Positions 11,301 to 26,300 of a DNA stretch of 64,000 nucleotides are shown here, piece after piece (the first letter of the stretch is position 1; each line of letters opens with the position of its first letter). The notes beneath the pieces are model-generated. The model worked only from the letters and a program-made list of their open reading frames with translations. It searched no databases and was not told the DNA's origin. The DNA comes from Mytilus galloprovincialis (taxonomy: Eukaryota; Mollusca; Bivalvia; Mytilida; Mytilidae). Position numbers and translations under genes: made by a program. The stretch covers positions 58,366,181-58,430,180 of the forward strand of contig NC_134848.1 of assembly GCF_965363235.1 (NCBI RefSeq), read 5' to 3'.

Positions 11301-14300
11301 TAAATTTCCCGCCTTTTCTCAAGGACGACTTTTTGCCTTTCATGACCGACATTATACAATTGTTAATTGTTTCTCGTTCCGAACAGAATGTAATAATAAT
11401 TACAAGAGACGTAAATCCATGCAATTTTACATCCACCCGAGTCCAATTGCATGTTTGTTAAAGTAAACTACTATGTGCTAATCATTAAAAAAAAACAATA
11501 TACAAAGAATATTTTGCATTAAAGTTTTCTTGTAAATAATAATTTCATCCAAATCAATTCCTAATATTTTCATAACCTTAAATAACGTATTTAAATTAAA
11601 CTAACCATTATTTAACTATTTTCGTTGAATTTTTAAATGTAAACTTGAAATTGATAAAATATAACAAACATTGCACAATGAAACTGAAAATTATTTATAT
11701 GGATTACACGGTAAAGGTTGTGTAACCGTCAACGCCACTGTTACCATATAAACTTATAATACCGAAAAGTTATGCCGCTTAATTATTCTGAATATCTTTT
11801 TTATACTGTTTCTGTTTTGTTTACAGGGCTTTTTCAAATATTTTAATACATTTATATTTCTCAAGTATTAACACGAATTAAATGCGCATGACGTGTCAAA
11901 ACAACAAGAATGAAATAGTAATATTAAGTGATATATATCTCTCTCTCTCATTTAAAAAAAAACAAGAATAAAATAGTAATTTGAAGATCTCGCTCTCTCT
12001 CTATTTGCTTGTTTTCGAGATATAAGCCAATAAAATTTGGCGGGAAAATTGTCTATCTTGATTTTTCATAGCTATAACATTTTTAAGTTAAAGTTCTCAA
12101 AAACCATTAGAATATAACAAAGATTTTATAAGGTTTTACAAATGTCTTATAATTATACATGTAAAAGATTTATAAAAAGAAAAATGGGGGTCAAGGGGCC
12201 AATTTTTTAAGGCATTCGAATGGATAAAACTAGATGATTCCGAAAACATGACAAAATTTCCAAACCATGACAAGCGAACATCCTTAATGTAGTAACAACA
12301 CATGTCTGAATAAATAATAATTCGATTTTATAAAGAATTCCTATTTCATCCTACACATATAAAATGTAATATTAATGCATTTTGAAATGAAAAATAAAAC
12401 CGCATACGACAATTTGTTTTTAAACAAGAACATCAATAAGTAATATTACTCCCTTCTGACTTTTTATGTTTGTATTTTTGTAACCATGGCGATAACTTGT
12501 CACAGATAACACCAGCTTTACAATGATTATGCATTTTATTTTGTTAATTCGATGAATTGAAACGACGAATGTTTTGTCAAAGGAATACTAACTATATACC
12601 ATAAAATCGGATGATAATGTCTTGGCATCAATATAATATTGTAACGGAAATTCCATGTAAAAGAGACACAATGGATAAGCGTTGGTTCGTTTAAAAGAAA
12701 ACAAGAGCCCGGCTAACTATTAATGTGACGTATTTTCAAACTAACTGTTCTTTATGTAAACAAAATGTTTTGAATGAACTCAGATGAATACGTATTTTTA
12801 GTGTTATCAACTGGCTTTTTCTGTATCTGTCCTGTTATAGCTGTTTTGAACCCGAGACGTAAATTGTACAACATATAATACCAAGCTGGCTTAACCTACC
12901 ATTGTCTTAAGAAAATGCATGTACCAAGTTAGGTATATGACAGTTGTTTTCAATTTGTGTCTTTGGATCTTGTCTTGATCTAGTTTGAACACAGTACAGT
13001 ATGTCAACACCAGATCAATATTTTAAAAGCACTTTATTTCCCTTGGAAACTTTCATAAGCAAGTGATTAAAAATATGAATTATAACTTATATACATATTA
13101 ACATTACAATGAATAATTGATTGACTTTTATCTTTGTTTAATAATAAGATATATGATCGATGAATTGAAAAACCAATTAACAAAATTTTTCTAAAGAACC
13201 GGCGATTTGTATTTAAATTGAAGAGTGAAACATATTATTAATGTTTCTCAACCATTATTTATTAAACATTTTAAAGCTATTTACCTTTATCAGCAAACAT
13301 GACAGTTAAAAGCGTATCATTAATACAAAAATAATAAATAATATTAGAATGGGGGTGGGGTGTCGTAAAATGCACATTCTGCAGAAACCATTAGGTTAGA
13401 AATACAGGCTACGATAACCATTCCTGTTCCTGGTTTTGAGTATCTCTTGTTATATTTTGTTGTTCATTGTTTGTCAATTCTCGCAACTGTTTATTGTCAC
13501 TACACGTGTGTGCTGTTTGTAAGTCCGATCGTATGTCTCTTTTTGTTTACAAATACACATGCCTTCTTTCTGTCAGTATAAATATATGTTTATTAATGTT
13601 TGTCAGTATACTTACCTGTCTACTAATTTGTCAGTATTCCTTCTTGTCCGTCGATATACTTGTTTTGTTTGTCAACACACTTGTCTTTTTGTCAATACAC
13701 TTGTCTTATTTAGCATTATTTATTCTTGTCTGTCGATTTACTTGTTTTGTTTGTCATTACACTTGTCTTTTTGTCAATACACTTGTCTTGTTTATCAGTA
13801 TTTCTGTCTAGTCTATCGATATAATTGTTTTGTTTGTCAATACACTTGTCGTGTTTGTCAGTATTCCTGTACTGTTTGCCATGTGTTTTAACCGTCATGT
13901 TTGTCAATATACTTTTCTGGCTTGTAAGAATTTCTGTCTTGTTTGTTAACATTATTATATTATTTGCTTATCAGTTGACATGACTGACTCCTTTGTCGGT
14001 TCACCTGATTGGAGTTTAGTGCAGTTATCTCTTTGGTTACGACTTTGAGCTTATTCCTGTCTCGTTTGTTCTATTTATTTCTTTTATTTTCATCTTGAAG
14101 TAGATTTTTCAAATTTAATATAAAACGGTTTCTGGAGAAGAAACCACTTTCCGAACTGAATCAATTGATCTTACCAAGTTGTATGTATGATAGGTTTCGT
14201 GTTTCCCAATTTGTAGTTTTTCGTTAAAGGTTTTGTGAACTTGTTTGCCTTTTGATCGTTTTTCTGTGAAATAAGGTTAAGCTCTCAAAAAACGGATATT

Positions 14301-17300
14301 TACACATAGATCTAGCACATTTAGTATGGATTTTTTTATAACCCCTCCGAAGACGGTAATTTTTTTTTTTCAATATTCAATGTTTCCACGTGTCCTACAT
14401 AGAAATGAACTCTTTGCAAAAATAATAATAAAAACATATGTAAGGCTTTATAATTATTGATTCTTGTTTCTGGCATTAAACATAAAACAGCGGTTCATTC
14501 TTCCGGAGCTGTAAATATACTACTTAAAGAAATCATTATTCTAAAAAGCCACTTACATTTGGAAAAAGATAAAATCATTCATTTATTCCACATATTGATT
14601 GTAAATATAATTTTTTAAAAGATCTATGTTTAAAATTATCTTCACTTTTCTCTATCTTATCTATTTTTATGGAGGATGCAGCCGATATATTTCGTGGTTT
14701 CGAAGTTCCCTTTAAAATACACATCATTCAATGGTGATAAGAAACACATAGTCACTGTCAAGTTATTAATTGTTTAATTTTTAAAGAACTATATTACTTC
14801 ACATATTATACGGATTTGTCTCGTCTGCTTAAGGATGTTCGATACTCTTGTTTTTGACCTTTTGCCAGAAATTCGGCATCCTCTAGTTTTATCCATGAAG
14901 TACCAATATCTCCCCCTTTTCAACCCATACTTTCTGTTCATATTCTTATTGCATATATAGTTTAACTAGCCATTTATGAAAACCTTATGAAATCCATGCA
15001 GAGTGCATCCTTTTCAACAAATATCTATAATACTCAAATACCGAGGTCCAATTTGCCAGCCGTCATCACGTAAAAACGATGAATCAAAGAATTCAACTTT
15101 TTATATAACTAATTAGTACAATGATGTTGATTAAAAATTACACCACTCCAGACCCATTTGTTTCCACGTAATTAATATTGCCAATGATTAAGAAGTTCCG
15201 GGTCGAGTCCGATACCGATACCAATAGTATATTCACCATTCGTCTCAACTCGGTCGATTCCGTACCCTGATAGAAGGAGAGTAGCGGATTCTACCGAGGA
15301 TTGCCGAACGGAATATTGACCTGTTACCTTTTTACCTTATCTATCTTCCATTCTAGTGTAATCAATAATCATATCAGATAGTAGCAAAATAGGACGCATG
15401 ATAAAACCATATGTTGGACCTTGAAATTGAAACATTACTTAAAATATTAAAGATTTTTATTATCAAATGACTTGAGTATTTATATGTTTATAAGGCTGAT
15501 GTAATTTTGACATTTAAATGCCATGCAAAAGATAAGTTTATTTTTTGATTAATCACATCGTTTCTAAATGTAAAATATGTTTAAACTGGACCAATGCACT
15601 CACAACATGAATATAGTTTCACATTTGAAGGAAACCTAGGATTCCATTCGCTTGACTAAATCACTTTGAAATAAACACTTGTATCGAACGTAGATCCGAA
15701 GTAATAACCAAGGAAAGGTAAAACGGACCCAATCCCTATATAGTATTTATAGATCTGTAAATCATGGAAGAATTTTGTCACAATGCATGCGTAAATATGG
15801 TCTTCAAGCTAAATTACCTTCACCGCATAGGAAAATCTGACAGAGACGAGGTAACGGGCGAACGCATGCGCACTAATAAGAAAACTAATCCATCTTCTGA
15901 TACAATATTTAGTCGGGACATAAAAAAGTTACATTGTTTCAATTGAACAAAGTAAATCAAAAGATTCTAAAATAAATCGAAAAAAAAGGAAAGAAAATCT
16001 GAAAAAAACTGATTTTTATAAATGTGCTTGCGAAGATCATACTGGCAGGTAAATGGATGAAAGATGGACACGTAAATGACAAACAAGAAGAATTACAAAC
16101 AAATCCAAACAAAAGATAATAAAAGTTAACCAAAAAAACAAGAAAAAAAATCCCCCTCATATAGTAATTTAAAAAAAATGTATTTAATTAGCCCAAATCA
16201 AATTTATTGGCAAGTAAATGTATGGTAGAAGGACAATAAATGTGTTAATAGTGAAAAACTAACAAAGTAAAACAAAAGATACTAAAAGTAAATAGAGAAG
16301 AAGAAAAAGAACTCCCTAAAAAATGGTAATTTACTTAATTAGCCCAAAACAAGTTTATTGGCAAGTAAATACATTTAGGTGGAAGATATGCATTTAAATA
16401 ACGAACAATGTAAAACAAAAGATGCTAAAAGTAAATCGAAAACAAGAAAAAACAACTAAACAAAATTATTGGCAAGTAAATGGATGCATGTATCAAGGCA
16501 CTTACAATGAAAATTCGATAGCACCTTATGCACTGTTTTGATTCTAAAAGCGTTTTTCTTGTCCCCTTTTCAACCGTTGACACGTCTAAGCCATTATTCT
16601 GAAAATAACAAATTCATAAATGTTACTTTGCCGTTAATCCATTGAATAATCCGACAATGAAGATCGTTCGGGATAGGAAAAGTAAAATTTATCTAAATAA
16701 ATGATTTATTCTTGAATATTGAATGTGCATGTGTAACAACATAATGGCAGCACCTATCAATAAAAAACAAACTTAAATAGCAAACGAAATCAATCATTAT
16801 TTCATAACGTCGGAAACGAATCAAAAAGGGGATTCGAAATCAATGGTAGAATATTTATGCTGGTAAATTTCCCTTCCTCAGAGGAAATAGAATATTGTAA
16901 ATAGAATTTTGTTAATTGAACTCTTTTCAAAAAAATATTATTTTAGAAGTGTTAATGGAGATATTGAAATGCATGTTTAGTTGATCACTTGTGGATCCTG
17001 TTTGTTTGGACGGATGTGCATGGTTATATACTTGGGGTTGCAAATAATTTTCGTGATTACAATTGGGGCCATGATTAAAATATTGTTTTCATATCGTTTT
17101 AATTTAAATTTATATACGGTGATCTACTTAATTGGCGGCGGATGTTTACGTTCTTTGATAGAACATTTCCGTCGTTTAATAGAAAATGGTCCTATATAAC
17201 TGAATTTTAATGTGCGTATTGTTATGCGTTTACCTTTCTAAATTGGCTAGAGGTATAGAGGGAGGGTTGAGATCTCATACACATGTTTAACCCCGCTGCA

Positions 17301-20300
17301 ATTTTGCGCCTGTCCCAAGTCAGGAGCCTCTGGCCTTTGCTAGTCTTGTATGATTTTTAATTTTAGTTTCTTGTGTATAACTCGGAGTTTAGTATGACGT
17401 CCATTATCACTGAACTAGTATACATATTTTTTAACGGGCAAGCTGAAGGACGCCTCCGGGTGCGGGAGATTCTCGCTACATTGAAGACCCATTGGTGGCA
17501 TTCGCCTGTTGTCTGCTCTATGGTCCGGTTGTTGTCGCTTTGACACATTCCGAATTTCCTTTCTCAATTTTATTTGAACATTGCATTATTAGGGTGGAAC
17601 TCCATTTCCATACTTTAAAATAAATGTGCCCACATGTCTTAATTTGGTGTGAGAAAATAGTCCTATATACGACAATATTGTCTACAAACAGTCTCACTGT
17701 TGGTAAAGGCCTCATGAAAGGTCGTGTATAAAACAAATGAAATAAACCGGTTCATTTGTCTCATTATAGCTTTGACGTAAAAAAAACTTTATCAAAGTCA
17801 GATTATCTTATAAGATCAACGTTTGAAACCTTAGCTTTAGTACACAATTATTTTTGTATTTTAGGCAATTTTTCATTATTCCCTATTTCTTTCATATTGT
17901 CTTTTTTTGTATGTTATACAATAAATATATGGTGTCGCCCTTTTTACGATTAATACTTTTGAATAGGGACATATGGTTGGACCCCCTCCCTTTTATTCTC
18001 AAGTGACCCCCTTTTAGAGCTGACTGGATCCGCCCCTGTATTTTACACGAATGTTTTCGTGTAAGATGCGACATACTTCTTCTCTAAACTGAAAAAAGGA
18101 ACCCATACCTAACTAATGAAAAATATGATGCGGACTCAAAATTTACAATGAGTTAAAAAACGGAGAATGGTAGGAGAATGCTCTAGATCTGTTCTCATTT
18201 AATTTTCTGTAAGAACCGTTAAACATGCTGAACCTTTAAGAATGTATTCATAGAAATAAGAAGTTGTGGTATGAGTGCCATTGAGCAAACTTTTCATCCA
18301 AGTCATAATATAAAAAGTAAACAATTATAGGTCAAAGTACAGATTTCAACACGGAGCCTGGGGTCACACCAAACAGCAAGCTATAAAAGTTCCCGAAATT
18401 AATATATTGTAAATCAATTCAAACAGGAAAACCAACAGTCTAATCTATATCAAAAACGAGAAACATTTATTAACCACATGAACAAACGACAACATTTGAA
18501 CAACAGGTTGCTAACATATTTATTGTAAACTTCAGGACACCTGCACACGTCTAGTGTATCATATCTAGAAGCCGTCCATTATGACAGAGAGTCACTCCAT
18601 CATCAACATCGAACAAAAAGGTCTACAGAAGAATTAGTTCATCTTCAGTTTGAAGCTTTCTCAAGGTATGTTTAATTAACTCCATTCGGCACACGTCGGC
18701 ATCTTTTGTTCGTTGATGGGTAGTGAATCTACAGAGATTTGCCTGTTCAAAACAACAAATTCGAAACAACTAAAAAAAATTGTAGGCACAACCAGATACA
18801 TGGATAGTGTTAACACAATATAGCTAACCCATTTTTATATCCATATAACAAGTATGTAAAAATTGATACTCTAAGAATATCTCGTAGTTAAAGATGTCTT
18901 CATATTAGTACGTGGTTATGACTATATAATAATACTGATAGTAAATAAACTAGAAACACAATGAATAATTATCACCTGATTTAGTATTATCTCACATGGA
19001 GTGTATCTCACAAGGAGTGTATCTCACATGAAGTGTATCTCAAATAGAGTGTATCTCACATGGAGTGTATCTCACACGGAGTGTATCTCACATGAAGTGC
19101 ATCTCACATGGAGTGTATCTCACATGAAGTGCATCTCACATGGAGTGTATGTCATATGGAGTGTATCGCACATGAAGTGCATCTCACATGGAGTGTATCT
19201 CACATGGAGTGTATCTCACATGGAGTGCATCTCACATGGAGTGCATCTCACATGGAGTGTATCTCACATGAAGTGCATCTCACATGGAGTGTATCTCATA
19301 TGGAGTGTACATTACACGATTGAAGATGAACACAAAATGAGTGCACTTTACACAATTCACGATATGGAAAGTTGAGTGTACGTAAAATGGAAAACACACG
19401 GAATGATTAACGATGATTGCACGTACAGTGAATAAACTAGGAATGATGATTGCACGGACAATAGGTCAGTTTAAGTTTTATAAGGTCTGTACATTGTCGA
19501 AGAATTATGTTGATTGATTTTCAGATTAATAAAAGTATATTTCCTTTCAGGAAATGGTCTGTAAAACTGAAAAGAGATGCAAATATATTTCATAACAATA
19601 TCATCATAGAGAACAGCAAAGGCCCGGTGACGTATGACTTTGATTCTGCGTATACAGGAAAAATTGAAGGTAAGTATAGCTGCTATGCACCGACGTCATA
19701 TACATTGCATTTTCATTATACAATGAAAGGCGAATGTAGACTCTATTGTTAGGAACATATGTTTTTGTATATACAGGGAAGGTAGAAAGCTGGTGCTTTT
19801 GTTTGTGAATGATTTTGTATACATTGGGAATGTAAAAGTTTAATAGTTTCTATTCCCACCTTAGTAATGCCATCATACATTCTCCATTCAGTAGGGAAAC
19901 AGAATATCAGTAGCCTCTTTTAGTCTGTTGACCTGCGGCGCGCTTTGATTAAATATAATATATAAACATGGCATAGAAAACCCATGACTGACTGAGCAAC
20001 ACAAACTCAATATAAAAAACTGGGATTGATCTAAAAATTATTTAGAAACTGTAAAGACTATTCTTCTTATCATGTGAAACCCACTGTGTTGCTCATTATT
20101 GTCAAATATGGTGCGGAATCGTGTACAATTTCGTTTCTGGTATTTGGACCTATTGATAATTATCAATTCTACAAATGCTCCGTAGTAATGTTTATCATAG
20201 CTTTATTACATGTTATATGTCCTTGTTGCTTTAATAATTTGAACACAAAGTCATGATTGAAATGATGTGAAAAACCTGATTTAAAATTCTTTTCTCTCTT

Positions 20301-23300
20301 TAGGCGAAAAGTCACATGTATTTGGAACAGTAACGAAAACTGGACATTTTGAAGGTCAAATTCAGCTTCATAAGGACTCATTTGTTATTGAAAAAGCATC
20401 TCGTCATAATATAAAAGATGAAGATATCCATACAGTTATTTATAATATTAAAGATGTAAATGTACCTACAGAATCACATTTTTGTGGCTTGAACGTAAAA
20501 AATAAACAGCTAAAACCGGAAGTAAAAGATAACATAAATACGCATGACAGTATGGATGATTTCAAACTTCGATATACATCTGGATTAACCGACAAACACA
20601 GAAGATATCGAAGAGCGGTGGATCCTAAGAAAAAGATATGTGAACTATATATTCAAGTTGATCATACACTTTTCTTTAGATATAACAATGTGACAGATGA
20701 CGTGATAGCTAACATAAATAATCACGTGATGGCAGTTAATTCCATTTTTAATGCTGTTGGTAAGTACAAGATCTCAAGAAATAATGCCAATTACGAGTTT
20801 TTTGTCTATCAACTCATGGACATACTTTTGTCATTTTTGAGGTAACGTCATCAGCGTTCTAAAAAAATCATTTACTCAACGTAGAACTGAATTATAAGCA
20901 ATCAGAAGAACTGCAACATTTTCCTGTTTTTTCTGTTGTTAGCTAAACATACCCGATATCTGTATTCTATTTTTTATTCATTCATACGTTCAATGAATTA
21001 ACAGACTAAATTTTCAATAATAAATGTATTAAGTAAGACATATCACACATAGGCTTTAGTTTTACTACTTGTGCTTTAAATTCTTTCTTTTTACAGATTT
21101 TGATAGTGACACTTCACCAGATAGTATAGGGTTTTCAATTAAACGAATAAAAATTCATGACGATCCTTCAGCGTCTGAATATAAATATTCTGGCAATCAC
21201 GGCGTGAATTCAATGCTCTTTCTCCATTCAGAAGAAAACCATGACCAGTTTTGCTTATCTTACATTTTTACACATAGAGACTTCGATAATGGTATTCTTG
21301 GTCTTGCCTGGACAGCGGAGCCAGGAACGTCTGGTGGACTCTGTTCGAGGTATACGGTAAGATTCATTTGATTAAATTATACTGTAAGATTCGTTAATTC
21401 GAGATATACTATAAAATATTTTTGTTCGATGTATATATTAAAATTCCCTAGGTCTAGCTATGAGGTTAGCGTCGTTAGTTCGCGGTAAAAAGTCAGATTC
21501 GTTAGTTTGATTTATACTGAACGATTTGTTTGTTCGAGGTATATGATGAGATATGTCAGTTCGAGGTAAAAGATAGGACTCGTTAGTTCGAGAGATACGA
21601 TATGAGTCTTTAGTTCGAGATAAACTGTCAGATTCGTTAGTTAGAGGTATTCGATAGTTTTGGTTAGTAATTGAGGGAAGTGTATTAACATAAGTTTCCC
21701 TGTGCAAATGCTGTATTCCATCAATATTTGCAAGTTTTTAAAATGTCTTCAATGTCAATTGTTCATTTCTAAAATTATGACGATTATAATGAGCTTCCTT
21801 TTGAAATAAGTTATAAACTATTCATTCGAGAAATAGTGCAGCATTTTTATTCGTAATGGAATCATTAGTCTTTCACTACTTTAACTTGGGTGTACTACGT
21901 ATTAATGTACTGTTGAAAATAAGTGAATGAAGCAAGTCTTTTTTAAATAAAAGTAAATTTAGTTTTGTTTATTAATTTTTCTTGTATCCGTCACCTTATG
22001 TTATGATAAGTCTATGGGCGAATTATCTTTGTTGTCCGGTGAGGACTTTAACATGTTTTAGTATTACATTATTGGGTTATTATTTTTGATGAATATTCAA
22101 CAGATTGTACAAAGAATTATGTATTTTTTACGCTTTATATGTTACGCCATTGGCAACAACAATTTTTTTGTAGACGTCAGAGGGTGAAATTTTGTGATTG
22201 ATATCAAATTTGAATTTATCAATTTTTTTTTATTTGAAATTACGATAATTGATTGTACGACCTACGTTATAATTGATTTTTGTCACGATATGTTTTTTAC
22301 AATAGCAATTATTCCTTTCAGCTTTACACCGATGGGCGTCTTAGTCTAAACACTGGTATAGTGACAGATATTAATTATGGAAATGATGTTACTACAGCTG
22401 TATCATACGTCACGTTTGCACATGAGATTGGTCATAATTTTGGATCATTGGTAACTATGTTTAAATATTATTTTTTTTGTTAGTTATCTCCTGCATAATC
22501 AGTTATTTTTAAGTATCTTCTTCTGTTGTGTGTCGCATCTTACGTATTATGAGTAATTTCATTGTTCGTACCCAATAGATCACTTTGGAGTTTGTCCGTC
22601 ACCGGAAAAAAAATCGTCAATTATGACGTCATTTACCACATAGAGGGGACCACCTGTATCCATGCATTATTAACGTTCATCAAGAGACATAATTTATCGA
22701 AAAGAGGATCTGGTGTATCAAAATTGAAACTGTTACTACTTTAATTTGTAATAAAATAAACCAAGATGTAAGAATCTGCCTTCAACTGCTTTGTCTTTTT
22801 TTATCGATAGACATTCATCTGTATTTCAGCATGATGAGTCCTCTAATCTAACATGTGCACCTGGCGGGAGTAGTGGTAACTATATTATGTTCGCCCAAGC
22901 TACTGCTGGAACTAAATCTAATAATGTTCTATTCTCGTCATGTAGTATATCTTCTATGGCACCAATGGTTGAATCAAGAGGACGCGATACAGCTAATGGA
23001 TGTTTCGTGGGTAAGAATTATTCAAATGAATAAAATGAAAGTATAATTGTTCACAGGGGACAAATAGGCCACCGATTTAACATGAACAGTTTATGAGTCA
23101 ATCAGCACCTTTTTTTACACTAATACCCCTTAATGGGAATGTGTTCCATCCTATAATGTATCTTGTCAAAATTATACATGTACGATCATAGTTCTCTATA
23201 TTTGTACCTACACCCAAATACGTAGTACGCAGACTGTTAAAGGTCAGTCTATATTTAAGCATATCAATATTTCTATCATATTGTCATCTCACTCGTAATA

Positions 23301-26300
23301 CGTTGTGAGTCTCATATCCCTCTTACAAACGCATTTGATGTGTTTACTATATTTCCAAGCAAACATTTACTTTGATGTCAACATATCTGACTGTAAACTG
23401 CTTATTGCTGTGTTATCACAAGACCAGACACTCGTTTTGTCCCTTCCAAAGTACAGGAATGATACAGCACGTGTGCCAGTAGACTAGTCATTCTGGGATA
23501 CTGGATCATCACTGGAGTCTTTCGCAGAAATGCTTAATAGAGAATTGAAACTAACAACCATGTATGATGAGGTGTTCGTTTTTTCCTGTCTGCGAGGAAA
23601 ATTCACCAAACATGGCGGAAGTTATTTTATTTTTGTATTTACAGAATATGCGTCAGCCACATGTGGTAATAAAGTAGTCGAAAGTGGCGAGGATTGTGAT
23701 TGTGGCTGGGACGACGATTGCACAGATCCTTGTTGTTATCCTACGCTGTCAGCTACTGGTCCGGACTCGGCTCAAGCTTGTCAGTATAGACCTGCGGCCA
23801 CGTGTAGGTGAGTTCATTTTATAGGAAATGTACATGTGCAATTCAGGAAAGTATTGGCATTTTATGATACAGTTTTATATAATAAATTGAATCATTAAGG
23901 TTCACCGCTAAGAAATAAAAACTTAATATGCTTTTCGAACAACGACCTAGTTGTACTTTCGATCAAGTGTTTGTTTTGGCTAAGCTGCTAATTTGTTAGA
24001 CACAAAATTCCCATTAGTATTGAAGTTGTGTGCCAATTTAGATATTTTCATTTAGTTCAGTGTTCCGAAATACACAAATATGCTGTTATAAACTCAAAGT
24101 ATCCTTTGTGTTGCATATTCGAGTTAAAATCGAAAAATGACTATTATGTAAAACATCCATAAGAAAAAGTGTATCATTAAAATAAGGTAAACCATAGTTT
24201 AAACTCATTACAGGTACAAGGATTTTAAGCTTGTTTGCCAGACGGGTATTTCAATTTCAAAATACTTATCAGTGGTCGATACTAAAATAAAAAAAGTGAA
24301 CAAAATTTTTTTTAAGTCTTGCTTTGGTATTATATATTTATATTGAAAAATTATTAAGATACTTAAATGGGTCAATCTTCAATTTTCTTAAAAGCATAAT
24401 TACCTAAGGTTTGAAAGAAACTATTGAAATATTTTACATGCTTTCAGAAAATCGGTTATTATTATTGGTTTAAAAAGCTTTTTAAATTACTGGAAACAGT
24501 TCATTGTTGGATAATAGCATTATGTTATTATAAGAACCTTTTTTTCAATGTGTTATATGTTTTCGTAAACAATCGAGATTTTTCATTCAATTCCATTTCA
24601 AAACTTTAAGTGCAAGTATATATACATTATATTCTGATTTAATGAGTTTTTAATATGTTAAATCGCGTTATGAAGACTGACTCTTTTTTCCATTGCAGTC
24701 CCAGTGAAGGAGTATGCTGTAATCCCTCACTTTGTTCTAAGTATCAATCATCAGATAATAAAGTCTGTAGGACCAACTCTTCCTGTCTTGATGAGGCAAT
24801 CTGCAAATATCCTTTTACAAATATCCTATCGGAGAAGGATCTGCTTACCCTTTTGAAGCGGTTGTGATCACTTTCAGTTTTGGCGGGGTTTATACGCGTG
24901 TTGCTCAGTTTTTGGTTTTCTATGAAGTATTTTGTTGATTTTGTTTGCTTTTAGTTGTCTTTCCTTTCATGTCAGGTGATGTAAAATTTACCTCCAGTTT
25001 TTATGTTCAGTGAAAGAAGAAGTATTTTAAAAAGTTATTATATTAAAATCTAGCACTTTTTGAAAACTTGTTTCAAACTGCACTTGATTTAGACAATGAA
25101 TACCAACGATAACGCTTCTGTTTGGCGCCTTTTGTAGAAACAAAATATATAATTGAATGTTTCAGATATCAGTATTAAAATATGCCTTGGATCATTGACA
25201 TTTATCCATCTGGCATATAGGAAAAAAAAGGACCGTGAAATCGGAAAAAATCTCTTATTTGGCATTAAAATTAGAAAGATCATATGATAGGGAACACGTG
25301 TACTAAGTTTCAAGTTGTTCGGAATTCTACTTCATCTTAAACTACCATTACCAAAAACTTTAACCTGAATCGGGATAATAATAATGTCTATAATGTCATA
25401 TTTGAGCTTTTAAGATTGACAAGGTTTAGATATTTGAAATGTGCCTGAACCTTACAAAATGTTTAAGACGACGATGTCTGTTTGGTAAAGCAGTTTCGTT
25501 CGTACAAAATACAATATACATTGCCATGTTTTCTAACATTTGCACACAAAACTATGCACTTTTATTACCAGCAAATGTCAACAATATAACCTGTCAAACA
25601 AATAAACAGAGTTGCTCTTATCTTATTTGCTTCTCTTCAAAATTTGCTTGTATGAACCAATAAATTACGCTATCAAGTATTGCATTTTTTAAATTATGTT
25701 TTAAAAGAGGTATAATATGCATCGACGATTTATCATTAAAGAAGGTCTTTTTGATAAATTAAATATTAGATTCGTAAAACTGTTTTTTTTAAAAGGGTTG
25801 TGAAAAGTGAGAAAATAATTTAAATGTCCGCAAAAATATCTAGTTCCGAAACATTATCCTTTATATATTTTTTTCAGGTTGTTCCCAAAATATTTCGAGG
25901 CCCCTATCGTGAAATTTGTTTTAATTATTGGACTTTATTTGCTTAAACCTTTGAATTACTTCTGATTGTAACAATTACGGTCCTTAAATCGAAAAACTGG
26001 CGGCCTGACCTGTCCAGATTCCACAGAATCGGCTAATGGAACTGTCTGTGATGATGAAAAAGTTTGTTACTTTGGGGTAAGTTAATAATTTAAAATTATA
26101 TCTTCAATAAAAAAATAAACTTAAAACAACACAGAACATAAGTTATGCTGTACCTGCCTTCTTGTTTCACTGCAGTATACCCAACATTTACTTTTATTTA
26201 TAATTGATATTCTGACTAACAGTTTAATGTTTGAATACCTTATGTAGAAAAGACAGAACACTGATACTTCCCATGTAAGTATACACGCATATATGACACA

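Noticed and set aside
13467-13952. Frames of 110-114 codons on the plus strand and 78 on the minus strand
   Set aside because: Produced by the 82-bp minisatellite, open in several frames at once.
18991-19310. CRISPR-like regular repeats
   Set aside because: Units abut without spacers; it is a minisatellite in a eukaryotic intron.
19001-19375. 124-codon frame with repeating [13 protein letters not shown]-type peptide
   Set aside because: Translation of the 16-bp intronic minisatellite; not flanked by usable splice sites in phase with the gene.
25862-25900. Strong GT-AG style acceptor (tttttttcag at 25869-25878) for ADAM10 exon 10
   Set aside because: All frames between this AG and the conserved exon meet stops, whereas the AT-AC join restores phase and the conserved Cys-Asn-Gly.
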